Assembly (NCBI RefSeq): GCF_047511655.1
Contig: NC_133387.1
Coordinates: 42,140,853-42,204,852 of the forward strand
Origin: Castor canadensis
Lineage: Eukaryota > Chordata > Mammalia > Rodentia > Castoridae
Reading direction: 5' to 3'
Length of the DNA: 64,000 nucleotides
In this document: one piece after another, positions 44,526 to 55,001 of the stretch
Position numbering within the stretch: the first letter of the stretch is position 1
Layout of the letters: each line of letters opens with the position of its first letter
Position numbers and translations under genes: made by a program
The notes under the pieces: model-generated
What the model was told of the DNA's origin: nothing
Database searches by the model: none
What the model saw: only the letters and a program-made list of their open reading frames with translations

Positions 44526-45030
44526 ATCAAGGGCAAACACAACAAGGGGACTGGACTTTGAGCACATGATAAAAGCGAAAGCACACAAGGGAGGGGTGAG
44601 GATAGGTAAGACACCTAAAAAATTAGCTAGCATTTGTTGCCCTTAACACAGAGAAACTAAAGCAGATACCTTAAAAGCAACTGAGGCCAATAGGAAAAGG
44701 GGACTAGGAACTAGAGAAAAGGTTAGATCAAAAAGAATTAACCTAGAAGGTAACACATATACACAGCAAATTAATGTGAGTCAACTCCCTGTATAGTTAT
44801 CCTTATCTCAACCAGCAAAAACCCTTGTTCCTTCCTATTATTGCTTATACTCTCTCTACAAGAAAATTAGAAATAAGGGCAAAATAGATTCTGCTGGATA
44901 TTGAGGGTGTGGGGGTGGGGGGAGAGGGAGGGGGCGGAGTGGGTGGTAAGGGACGGGGTGGGCACAGGGGGGAGAAATGACCCAAGCCTTGTATGCACAT
45001 ATGAATAATAAAATAAAAAAAAAGAGAGAG
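44526..45030 (+). other. L1-B 3' UTR and A-tail
   Basis: Contains GAGGGGTGAGGATAGGTAAG, AGAAGGTAACACATATACAC, the G-rich tract at 44903-44972, TATGCACATATGAATAATAA and an A-rich tail. Same subfamily as L1-A. Confidence 0.9.
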
Positions 45031-45171
45031 AACTGAACTCAAAAAAAATATCATTTACTCAAATGTAATTTGTACATGAAATTTGATTAGAATAGATCTC
45101 AAGTGCTTTCAACACACACACACACACACACAAACATACGTGGTAACTATCAGAGGTGATTCACATATATT
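45031..45171. other. Short non-L1 segment with (AC)n
   Basis: Unique AT-rich DNA between the tail of L1-B and the tail of element C, with an (AC)n run at 45111-45133. It is the only unique DNA found inside the compound L1 block. Confidence 0.6.
45111..45133 (+). repeat. (AC)n microsatellite
   Basis: About 11 AC units. Confidence 0.95.
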
Positions 45172-46158
45172 TTTATTTATTTATTTTTATTTTATCATTT
45201 TTACATTTACTCACATGTATACATTGGGCCACCAACAACCCCCCCCACACACACCACTTCTGGGAAGAGACTGTTGTGCCCTTTTGTTTTCTAATTTTGT
45301 TGAAGAGAACACATAAGAGATAATAAGAAAGACATAGTGTTTTTGCTAGTTTGAGATAAAGATAGCTGTACAGAGAAATTTCTAGTGATGCTGCTTCCAT
45401 GCACATGTATATTGCAACCCACGTTGTTTCTTTTCTACCAGACCTCTTCACTACTTGCTGGTTCTTCCCCCCACTCCTCTGAAGTTTTCCTCCCACCTCC
45501 GCTTTCACAAGCTTTCCTGCTCCTGATTACTGGGCGGTGCTGCTGCTCCTGCTGGCCTCCATGTTTATTTACAGTTCACGTGGGAAGTGGGTCTTCCCTC
45601 CTCTCCTGTGGAGTTTTCCTCCCTCAGCCACTCTCACAAGCTTCCCCACTCCTGGTTGCTGGGTGCGTGCCTCCGCTCCCGCTAGAGGCTCTCTGACCCG
45701 CCTGGCTTGTTTATTTACAGTCTCAGGAAGGATTCCCTTCCCCCAATCTTCAGTGCTCAGGGTGCCCCACCCTCTTTCCAGTGTGTCTTAACTGTTCTTA
45801 TTGCTTATTACTCAGTTTCTCTTTTTTTCCTCGGGTGGAGGTCAGTCTGTCCAGGGGACTATGCTGCTCTGGCCCAGGCTTGTCTGTGGGGGTACCATGG
45901 TACCATGAAGCTCACCTGGTCCACGTCTTCCCAAGCCGTATGGGCGCCGGCCACTGGAGGCCCCGGGGGCCCTCCTCGTTTCTCTGTTTAGCGTGAGGTG
46001 GAGATTCTCTGCGCTGGCTGGAGATGTGGAGGGGTCAAAGTTATGCCTTTTCTCAGTGATTATGCCTGCAAAGTGTGTCTCTGGTGTCTCTCCAAGATTT
46101 CACTATAGGAGGGTCGCTTTCTGCTTCCTACCTCTAGCCTCCATCTTGGAATCCCCCT
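45172..46158 (-). mobile_element. Element C: L1 5' UTR joined directly to an L1 3' UTR, minus
   Basis: On the minus strand, 46158-45468 is an L1 5' UTR copy with a CCAAGATGGAGGC terminus. It runs straight into 45462-45172, an older-type L1 3' UTR (GTAGTGAAGAGGTCTGGTAG, ATACATGTGCATGGAAGCAG, TCTTTATCTCAAACTAGC reversed on plus) with an A/T-rich tail. No ORF1 or ORF2 lies between. The 5' UTR part is roughly 85-88% identical by eye to 38504-39193 in the same orientation. It is either a single deleted or spliced L1 copy or two pieces brought together. Frames of 84-111 residues here are not genes. Confidence 0.75.
46137..46149 (-). promoter_or_regulatory. YY1-type box at the 5' terminus of element C
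   Basis: Minus strand CCAAGATGGAGGC. One base differs from the L1-A box, outside the CCAT core. It is followed outward by ATTCC and a GGGGG run, the expected extreme L1 5' end. Confidence 0.65.
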
Positions 46159-46170
46159 TAAATATTCTTT
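46159..46170 (+). repeat. Putative target-site duplication of the compound L1, right copy
   Basis: TAAATATTCTTT, identical to 32369-32380. In minus orientation it is preceded by AATT and starts AAAG, which fits an L1 endonuclease cut (TT/AAAG). Confidence 0.6.
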
Positions 46171-46174
46171 AATT

Positions 46175-47329
46175 TGAAAACTTTTGTAGCATGCAAACAG
46201 AAATATAAATATTTTCTAAAAAATATCAAAGTTTAGGACTAGTGTAGAAATAAAGGATGATGGGGCAGGCATTCTTTCTATTAGTTACAAATTCAGATTT
46301 GAAGTGAGGTTGTCATAAGCTTTAATCCCAGCACTGCTTTTGACTTAATCTCTAGCCTCACATCAAGATAGTGACTATGACAGCCCTCAGGCTCACAGAG
46401 GTAATGTCAGTCTTAATTAATGTCTATGAAACTGTTTAAGAGCCTAGAGTAGCAGAGTTATGAAAAGGGAAGGCAGTGTTGTTCTGTAACAAGTGACTGC
46501 ATATTGCCTTGCATTGCACTAATGCGACAATATGTATTATTCCACTATCAGTGATAGGTATAACAGAACTGCTCTCTAATATGATTAGCACATTTACAGT
46601 TTTCATGTTAGTGAATTCACAGAATGTAAATGCTTCCATTGGCCTTGTCTATGTGCAAAGGTATCAAGCTATTATATGACATAACACTACAGTCTTTTCT
46701 TTTACTACTGTTACTTTTTCCTGAGTGAATGTTCTATAATTGTTAATGGAACAAAATAACTAGAATATGATTCCTATTTGAAAATCTGTAACAATCATGG
46801 CTCTACATGGACACAACTGACTTGCCAGTTCAGTTAGAATTCTCCTATGTGAATGCAGTATACTTTTTTGGCCGTAAGACTATGGTATACTTACATACTT
46901 ACAGCCTCTGTTCCAAATGGGAACATGTTCTCTAGTAGGTATCCAAAAGATCAAAATTAGTTGAAAACTGTGTATCTAAAAGTTGACCAGTCATAGCACT
47001 TAAACACTCAATTTGTTATCCCCATGAACCCCAGGAGAGTTTTATCCACTATAAAGTATTTATATTTTTAGGAATTTTGTAAAACTAAAATCCAACAATG
47101 CATGTGAGCTATAATTTATAACAAGAAAATAAATTATTCATTAGGTCAGAAGGAAGGACCAACAGGATTTCAAATATATCCGGAATCTGTTTCCTTTTCA
47201 CCAGCTCCATTGTTACCACCCTGCTGTCGATCACCACACTCTCTTTTCTCATTCTTGAAATTGACTCCTAAGTGGTTTCCTGGTTTCTTTCCTTAGCACT
47301 GTGGGCAGAGTAATTTTAGGTATGTTTTA

Positions 47330-47330
<1 letters not shown>
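46175..47330. other. Unique sequence
   Basis: No repeat or exon recognised. A 67-residue minus-strand frame (46436-46639) has no motif. Confidence 0.4.
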
Positions 47331-47371
<41 letters not shown>

Positions 47372-47377
47372 TGTGTA
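47331..47377 (+). repeat. (CT)n(GT)n compound microsatellite
   Basis: About 12 CT units pass directly into about 11 GT units. It lies at the 3' (left) end of the minus-strand composite SINE that follows. Confidence 0.95.
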
Positions 47378-47379
47378 TG

Positions 47380-47698
47380 TTCCAGGGGGTTTGAAGTAAG
47401 ATCTCATGCTTACTATGTAGGTACAATACCATTTGAGCTATATTCTCAGTCCTTTTTTGCTTTAGTTATTTTTCAGATAGAGTCTTGTATTTTTTTTGCC
47501 TGTGTCAGGTCCAGACCAAGCTCCTCCTATATATGCCTCCTAAAGAACTGGGAATACAGATGTGTAGTACCATATTCAGCTTATATTGTTGAAGTGGAGG
47601 TCTCACTAACATTTTGCCAATGGTTGTCCTTGAACTGTGATCCTCTCAATCATTTCCTAGTAGCTGGGATTATAGCCATGTGCCATCATGGCTGTCTC
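47380..47698 (-). mobile_element. B1-dimer/ID composite SINE, minus
   Basis: ID part: AGGGGGTTTGAAGTAAGATC, TCATGCTTACTATGTAGG, CCATTTGAGC. First B1-like unit: TTCAGATAGAGTCTTGTATT, GAACTGGGAATACAGATGTG. Second: GGAGGTCTCACTAACATTTT, TAGTAGCTGGGATTATAGCC, ATGTGCCATCATGGCTG. Same order as 18345. A 145-residue plus-strand frame over this SINE is spurious. Confidence 0.8.
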
Positions 47699-49547
47699 TA
47701 CATCTTGGATAAATTTTTTGGATTTTTCTTTTGTCTTCATTATGTTTGCATTTCACTTTTGGAAGTTTCCACTAATGCATCTTCAGTTCACTGATTCTTT
47801 ACTTAGCTGTGCCCAGTCTGCAGATGAGTCTGGTAAAGGCGTTTCTCATTTTAATTTATGGCATCTGTGGTTTAGAATCTCTCTGGACTCACCTGTCTCT
47901 TTAGATTCAGAGAAACAGTCTGGTTCCCTCATGGATACAAGAAAAAAAATATTGATCTTCATTTTGTTCAGTTTTTTCTTAGCTCTTTGCACATCAGTGC
48001 TAAAAATGTATATAAAATTAAAATCTGTTTTAGATTCATATTATATTAAAATTAATATTCAATTAATTAAAATTAAAATTTATGTAAAATTATGTCACTA
48101 GAAGTGACACTCAATTCACTCAGAGAATTGGTATACTTCTATAATAGGCTATCAAACCTATTCTAGTTCTACTCACGCTGCCACCAACTCCCAATACCCT
48201 TGTGCTGCACAGCTTTCCTTTCTTTCCCATAGTACTCCCTTTAACCTACTACCTAGCACAATGATGTAGCATGTCATTGTGGTTGTTTATGACTGACATG
48301 GCTGTAAATGCAGAGCTTCAAGAGGGCAGGGCTCTGGTTTCTTTGTTGAAAGAACACTGAAAACAGTAAGACCTAGAAAAGACTGTGGCACATAGTACAA
48401 TGTCAATCTTTCTTGAATTACTAAGTTCTTCTCTTACAACTTAAACATCCTGTGAAGCTAGACACATATACTGAGTTAGATGGTTCATCTAAATTTGACT
48501 CAGCATGATTTTATAGCCTTTTTACTTCCTTCTAAGGTGCTTAGTAAAAGATTCATCAGAATGAGTTAGCAACTTTTGATAGACACTTGCTTCATCCCCA
48601 AAGATTCCAATTTGTTAATATCATTGGATGAACCCCAGTACACGTCTAAATAGAAACAAAGAATAAGCAAAATCTTCCACATTAGTGAGACATACATTTT
48701 CTCTGTTTATTAAAGTTTTTATGAAGAGAGATTTTTCCTCCTAAATACTTCTAACCTTCTACCTATCCTTTGCCTCTTCTGAGAAGTAGAGGGGGATGCT
48801 TATTGGTGTGATGGTAAGGTTCAATCCTCCCTCTCCATCTCATCTTCCTTTTTGGAATTTGATTTTCAGTCTTCTCTGATCTTCTCTGACCTGATAGGAG
48901 TTTTAGCACTGAATGGTCTTGAGGCCTCATTACTGACTGAGTGATCAGAACACAATTAACCCACCTTTTCCAATCTAAAGTTTATCTGTGATAAAGGTGC
49001 TTTCTTCCTCTTCAGTTGGTTCAGAACTTTGGTGAAGGGAAAGCACTGACCTCTTGAAAACCCAGCACCACCTGGGAGTTTCTAATATGTTGTGAGCCCT
49101 TAGACTTTAAGTCTCCAGGTTGCTTGTGGACCTGCTCCTCATCTTGCAGAACAGTCAGTGTGAGCTAAGTAAAGGCAAAAGTTAAAATGAAAATGCTCCA
49201 CATCTTTATTAACTGTAAATATTTTAGCTAAAGCACATATTAATTATGAGTTAAAATTTAGAAATTTTAGAAAAGCACTCAAACATATACATTTTTATAC
49301 ACAAATAAGCACTTTGTTTTATTTCTTACACTTTTTTCTGTTTTGGGTTTTTTCTTCAGAAAGAATTTCCTCTTGTTCACAAAGGTTCTTGAAACATAAT
49401 TGAAACAAGCATTAAGAAAATTAATCTTACATTGTATATACATACAGAATTTTTTCCTCATTTTAAACATGGTGACTTTCTTTATTTTTTGTTGTTAGTA
49501 GGTGACCTTTATTATTTTTTCCTCTCCTCTAGCATCTTTAAGAATAT
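47699..49547. other. Unique sequence with an L2-like relic
   Basis: Apart from 48295-48425 nothing was recognised. 48000-48090 is very AT-rich. A 137-residue plus-strand frame (47688-48101) begins in SINE sequence and is unlikely to code. Confidence 0.4.
48295..48425 (+). mobile_element. L2-like LINE relic
   Basis: GAGCTTCAAGAGGGCAGGGC, CAGTAAGACCTAGAAAAGAC and TGTGGCACATAGTACAATGT followed by TTGAATTA fit the L2 3' end order ('GAGGGCAGGGAC..CCTAGCACAGTGCCTGGCACATAGTAGG..TTGAATGA'). Confidence 0.5.
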
Positions 49548-49917
49548 GCAGAGAAACTAAAGCAGATACCTTAAAGCAACTGAGGCCAATAGGAAAAGGG
49601 GACCAGGAACTAGAGAAAAGGTTAGATCAAAAAGAATTAACCTAGAAGGTAACACCCATGCACAGGAAATCAATGTGAGTCAATGCCCTGTATAGCTATC
49701 CTTATCTCAACCAGCAAAACCCCTTGTTCCTTCCTATTATTGCTTATACTCTCTCTACAACAAAATTAGAGATAAGGGCAAAATAGTTTCTGCTGGGTAT
49801 TGAGGGGGGGGAGCGGGAGGGGGTGGAGTGGGTGGTAAGGGAGGGGGCGGGGGCAGGGGGGAGAAATGAACCAAGCCTTGTATGCACATATGAATAATAA
49901 AAGAAAAAAAAAAAAGA
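49548..49917 (+). mobile_element. 5'-truncated young-type L1 3' UTR, plus
   Basis: Starts ATGCAGAGAAACTAAAGCAG and runs through ACCTAGAAGGTAACACCCAT, the G-rich tract at 49803-49862, TATGCACATATGAATAATAA and an A-tail. Only about 370 bp. A short AAGAAT repeat (49540-49545 and right after the tail) is a possible target-site duplication. Confidence 0.88.
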
Positions 49918-52429
49918 ATCTTCTTTTTGTCCTTGGTGCTTTGACAGTCCTCAATGTGTTGGTGGTCAGTGATTAAAATTCATCTTCCTTCACCCTCTGT
50001 GGCCTTTCAATATGATATATCTCAAGTGTCCTTTAACTTATGGAAATTTCCTTGCAATTTTTTTCTTTGATAAGTTTCTCCACAATACTTTCTCATTCTG
50101 GAATTCCTACTAGTTTGAACAGACTTAGTGTTTAGGAGATGTTTTGACTTACTTTCTGGTCTTTCTATTAAAATGCATGATTTCAGGGATCACATTTTTC
50201 AGAATATTTTCTTTAAACCAGAAAAACAATTGTCATTTGTGCAAACACAGACATTAAAAAGTATAAGGAATAAGGGAAGAGAGAAGGGAATAAAAATCTC
50301 CACCCATCTTGTTGATGCTGTTTCAGATAACAAGACCCTAATATCTTATCCCATAGATAATTATTCATATGTGATAAAGTTGATATACTATCTTCACTGT
50401 ATGATCTCTCATTCTTCAGAGAAACAAGACCAGAATTTGGGACAGGAGACTCACTTTTGGGAGAGCAGGGACAGATCTTCTCAGTCACTAGTATATTTCT
50501 ACTCTGTTAATAACACTATGTCTATGTAAAACATTGAAAACTTTTCCATAAATCAGATGAATGAAGTCTTAGGAGAGTCAATTATTCCCTATGTTTTTTC
50601 TGGATCAGTGTCTTTTGGTTTGTGAGCATCTATTTGTTGTAGGCTCACATAGTTTCTGATCAGAAGATTCCCAAATTCTTTGTGCTCCACATGGAAGAAC
50701 CTAGGCAGAACATTTGGATGTAGTAAGGGAAGTAAGAGAGTTTATTAAAGGTAAGGGAAAGGCATTACAAAAAACAACAGTGATCCCATCTTGCTAGGTG
50801 GGCCAGGTAGGATGGAAACACATGCTGGAAAAAGGAAAAAGGAAAGAAAGGGATCATACAAAGCAATTGTGGCACCACTTGGCATTGGGCTGAGATAAGG
50901 CATTTAGCATGAAAAGTACTGAGCATAAGTTACATGAGGTCTGAGGAGTTCCATATCCTGTTCTGCTATGTTCTAGTCTGCCTCAGTAGGTTTAGATTTG
51001 AGGTTTAGATTCAGGAAGAGAGCTTACTCTTTCATGAAGCTGGCCTAAATACCAGTATGTGGAAGGGCTTCTCTGGAGCCCCCACATTGGTACTACTTGC
51101 CTTTACTCCCCTTAGGTGGTTAATTGAATTCCTTTAAAAATCAATTTTCCATCCCACCTCTTTAATATATGACTTTCCTTTATTCTCTATTTAGGAAGGA
51201 TGGTTTGAGATTGAGAAATGTTTTGGTATATAAAATTTCAAGTAACACTTTATATTTAGCTGTACTTCTTTTTACTGCTTTTCCTAGAGATTATCTCAGA
51301 TTCTGGTCAATAGGTCAGCTGTTTTCCTGGGCATGGGTCCCAGAGTGTGGCTTTTTCTGCTTTATCACTCAGTATTTTTCTCACCATCAGAAATATGTCA
51401 TTCATTCCAATGAATAAAAAAAAAATTCACTATTTTTATCGGTGTCTTGGGATAGAGGAATTTTTTTTGAACAGTTTTTTTTCATAGTCATCTTGACTAG
51501 GTTCTTCTTTATGTATTATTTTCTTGCAGCAAAAGTGATCACTTACTTGTTTTATCTTTCTGAGAACTGAAATTCTGTTGTGGGACAGTAATGGAAGCAA
51601 AGCTGGGTAGATGGCTGTTAATTATGAGTACCTGATATAGTACATGCATTTTGTTAGGTACAGGAGACAAGAAACATGTAGCCCGAGTTACTGCTATTAT
51701 CTTCATTTTCCATATCAGTTTCATGAAATTTTGAAAGATTAATTACCTTATTAATTTGATATACTAACATCTACACCAAAGTTCACATCTTAAGTTTGAA
51801 ACTTTCTGTTTTTCCACTATTCAATGCTGTCCTCACATCATGCAGTGTCTGAGTCTAGACTGAGTTTTTAGTGCTTTGGTTTATTGTGCATATAATTGCA
51901 ACACAATTCTTTCAAAACATTAGCTCAGAGATTTCTATTACAAACTGATGCAGTAAAGAGAAAACCATTTTAGAAATCAATTAATATAAAATATCACTGA
52001 AAAGCATAATTTTAATATTAAACATATCAATTTGTTAAGAGTGCTTTGCAATAATATGAACAAGATATTTTTCTCTTAATAACTGTGTTAATATTGCTAT
52101 TTTCCAATTTGAAGATGGAATTGAGTCAGTACCCTGTGCCTTGTGTTCTCCTAACTCTCTTTATAAATTAAATTCAGCTAATTTCTTTGCTAGTTGTCTT
52201 TTTCAACAGTGTTTCTAGGCATTCTCAGTCATAACTGCATTTTTTGTATCCTCACTACTCTGTCTTGTCTCATCAAAATACAGGTTATTTTATGGGAACA
52301 TGCCTCATTGTATGAAAGCAACACACTACTGACAGGGAGATGAAAGAGGAATGTCTCCTGCAGCTCACCCCCTGACCCTTGGATTTTTTCTCCATTCAAA
52401 TTCTACTGTGTACCTCATGCAGATTTTTT
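49918..52429. other. Unique sequence; possible old LTR at 50,680-51,150
   Basis: 50680-51150 has higher GC and phrases such as GAGAGTTTATTAAAGGTAAG and GGAGCCCCCACATTGGTACT that resemble a minus-oriented retroviral LTR (TTTATT as a reversed AATAAA), but no family could be named and TG..CA ends were not confirmed. The 133-residue plus frame at 50128-50529 and its 91-residue antisense shadow have no recognised motif. Confidence 0.3.
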
Positions 52430-52720
52430 TAAAGGATTTTTATTTTTTATTTATCTAGCTATCCATCCATTTTTATTCATTGTACAGGGGGTATTCATTG
52501 TGAAAACTGAAAATTGCAAATAGCTTTATATTGGTTAGCTTGTCCCCACCATCTCTCCCCTCCTTGCACGCCCCTCCCTGCTCCACTTAAAGCAATTGCA
52601 AGTGGTCTCTTGGTTCTATTTTGTATATGTATATGAAGCCCATCAACTATATTCCTTCACTTCATCTCCTGCATTCACTCTTACCCCTCCCACAAGTACA
52701 CCCCCACAGTACTTGTCTTT
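52425..52720 (-). mobile_element. Old L1 3' UTR-like fragment, minus
   Basis: TATTCATTGTACAGGGGGTA, TTCATTGTGAAAACTGAAAA, a C-rich stretch (52545-52585) and ATGTATATGAAGCCCATCAA resemble the reversed 3' UTR layout of other old L1 fragments here. Wording is diverged, so confidence is moderate to low. Confidence 0.4.
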
Positions 52721-52869
52721 CAATATTTATTCCATTATTTACTATCCTGCCTTTCATTATTAATTCCAGAGTCAATGTTAAGTTCAAAGAGGTTTCTCCT
52801 TCTATCCCTACTGTAAGTACATTCTACTTTGGTCAGTCAACACCTTCCATTACTCTCCCTTTTAATTTT

Positions 52870-53735
52870 AAATGAGTTTTAAACATTTTTTTTTGTATCC
52901 ATGATTCAATACAATGAAATTATTGTCAGGATGACCATCATCTGTTTGATGATTTTATTAAAATAATAATTTAAAAAATGAATTAGATAATCATAGAAAG
53001 AAAATCTGTTTTATACAAAAGTTGAACTTTTTATCTTTGGACAATTTAGAATTGTGTTATTCTAATTTGCTAAAGAATTTTAAATAATTAAGTCATTTAG
53101 TATATTTTCATAAACCTTTACCATGTTTTCTAGTATCATGTAACTAACTAGTTAATAATAATAAATTCTTACTTAGCTTTCCTCAGAGCTCTTGGGTTTT
53201 TTTCTCAGTACTTAAACTTCTGTCATCAATGTAAATAATGGGACATTTAAAGAACTGATTAAGTTTTAAGTTCTCTTAAAAGCAATAAAAATCAGTGTGA
53301 TCATCGCCTCTATTTAATAACCTTTTTTGGCTTTCCTCACAATGTTAGTACTAGATTTGAAATTTACTGTCTAATTAGCATTAGATGTTTTACATAGGCA
53401 TCCCCACAAGAGGGCAAAGTATAATTTCACCAGCTAGGCTATTATCCAACAAAATATGAGGTTTTGTAAGCTATTATTTAGAAGGCTCTGGTGCAATCCA
53501 ATTTCCTTTAAATTTATATGAAATATTTTAGTAAGAAAAGATGTCAGGGAATCTACTCACTATAGTCATTCATTCATTAGCAATATACTAAATCTACCTC
53601 TTTGTCACTTTTATTTATAAACTTTTATTCTGTACCAGGAAGCCAATCGAATGGTTACTTGAGCACATTCAATTATACATGAAAATTACTCATAGTGACA
53701 TAGAGAAGGAAGGTATTCACCTTCCTCCCTGGCTT
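52870..53735. other. Unique AT-rich sequence
   Basis: Nothing recognised up to the target-site duplication of L1-D. Confidence 0.4.
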
Positions 53736-53747
53736 GAAAGAAAATGA
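53736..53747 (+). repeat. Target-site duplication of L1-D, left copy
   Basis: GAAAGAAAATGA, identical to 60466-60477. The preceding TT fits an L1 endonuclease cut site. Confidence 0.8.
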
Positions 53748-55001
53748 AGGGAGATTCAAGATGGCAACTGGGGCATAGAGGCAGACAGTATGAGCTCTGG
53801 GAATCAGGGACCTTACTGAGATGCTGGAGTCATGCTTGGCAGAGGTGAAGCACAAAGGAGAGTCAAAACTTCAATGCCCTGAACCCTAGCCTGTGGAAGA
53901 CTTCTCCATGCCTCGTTACACTGAGAGAAGAGGTGAGCTGCAGCTGCCACCAGCGTTGGCTCCAAACCTGCTTGGGAGACATTCGGCAGACCAAACAGGT
54001 GAGTGCCAAGCATCATGCAGTTTTCCCCCAGCCACCACTGGGATAAACCAGCATAGCCCCCAGGGCAGACTGACCCCCCCTACAAAAAAAAAACCCAAAC
54101 AAACTGAACAATAAACAAACTGAAAACCAACACACAGCACAGGGGGTGGAAATGCTGCACTGGAGAAGGGGGGCATGGGAAGGAGCTGATCTTCATGCGA
54201 ACTATCAGCAAACAAATGGTTGAAAAGCAGGAGGGCTGACAGCAGAAAGGTGATAGGCTGGTACCTGAAGTAGGGCAGGCAGCAGAACACAGGGCTCATC
54301 TCCTGGGCCAGTGGACAGCATCCAAAGTCAGATGGTTCTGCAGGGTTGAGGAACAAACAGGGAACCATCACAACACACTGACAGCAGGGGGCCAGCCAAC
54401 AGATCACTGACCTTGCCCTAGGGAAAGGGGTGAAGGCAAAGAAGCCCCCAGCAAACAAGCATAGCAAAAAGCTATCTCTAAAGCAGGACAGCTGGTGGAC
54501 TGCAGAGCTGATCTTCTGAACCTGAGGATAGCATGCAGGCTTAAGCTACCACACATCACTGGGGGAGGAGTGGGCCAAGCAGCTGCTGCTGAAAGAAAGA
54601 AGAAAGAAAAACACTACCCACAGGCCAACCACCTGGCAAGACTATGACAGAGCTTCTGCTTAAATACCAACACTAGGAGTGTATGCTAGATGAATAACAC
54701 CAGAACTTAAACTAAGACTGAAATTCTATTGTTCCTGAACCTCGAGTTTTTGTTTGTTTGTTTTGTTTCTTGTTTGTTCGTTCATCTCTCACTATTGTTT
54801 TTGTTTGTTCATTTTGTTAGTTTTATTATTGTGAATTAGTTAATACTAAATTACACCCAGGCCGGGGACAGAAATAGCACACACACACACACTTAGCTAA
54901 AAACCCAATACAGCCACAAAACAAATCGAGGGAAAGAAAACAGGTGACTGAAATGACCAATGAGCCTATCAAGAACATAGTTGCACAGTACTAAAGGAGT
55001 G
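53748..55001 (+). promoter_or_regulatory. L1-D 5' UTR (different type)
   Basis: GGGAGATTCAAGATGGCAAC starts the element; the YY1-like CAAGATGGC is at 53757-53765. The rest does not resemble the L1-A promoter. A TTTG/TTG-rich stretch at 54755-54830 and an (AC)n run near 54880 close the region before ORF1. Large minus-strand frames (183 residues, 53916-54467) are spurious. Confidence 0.8.

Larger units (their letters stand above)
39196..45030 (+). mobile_element. L1-B: nearly full-length LINE-1, plus strand, 5'-truncated
   Basis: Starts inside the 5' UTR (its TTTTCAATCCTCTCTCTGTC equals the L1-A sequence near 37820-37840 reversed), so about 1.3 kb of promoter is missing. Then ORF1 (39473-40675), ORF2 (40726-44525), 3' UTR and an A-tail at about 45001-45030. 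It abuts the 5' end of L1-A head to head with no unique DNA between them. No convincing target-site duplication was found directly at its ends. Both ORFs are broken. The 3' UTR matches the young subfamily of L1-A. Confidence 0.93.

Noticed and set aside
38470..45030. 5' inversion (twin priming) of L1-B using 38470-39195 as its inverted head
   Set aside because: The L1-A 5' UTR is continuous from ORF1 to its CAAGATGG terminus with no break or duplication at the expected left boundary, so the segment belongs to L1-A.
47688..48101. 137-residue plus-strand frame
   Set aside because: Starts inside a B1-like SINE unit and ends in an AT-rich Lys/Ile tail; no motif.
53916..54467. 183-residue minus-strand open frame
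   Set aside because: Antisense to the L1-D 5' UTR; no motif, and the length follows from low stop density in this GC-richer promoter.
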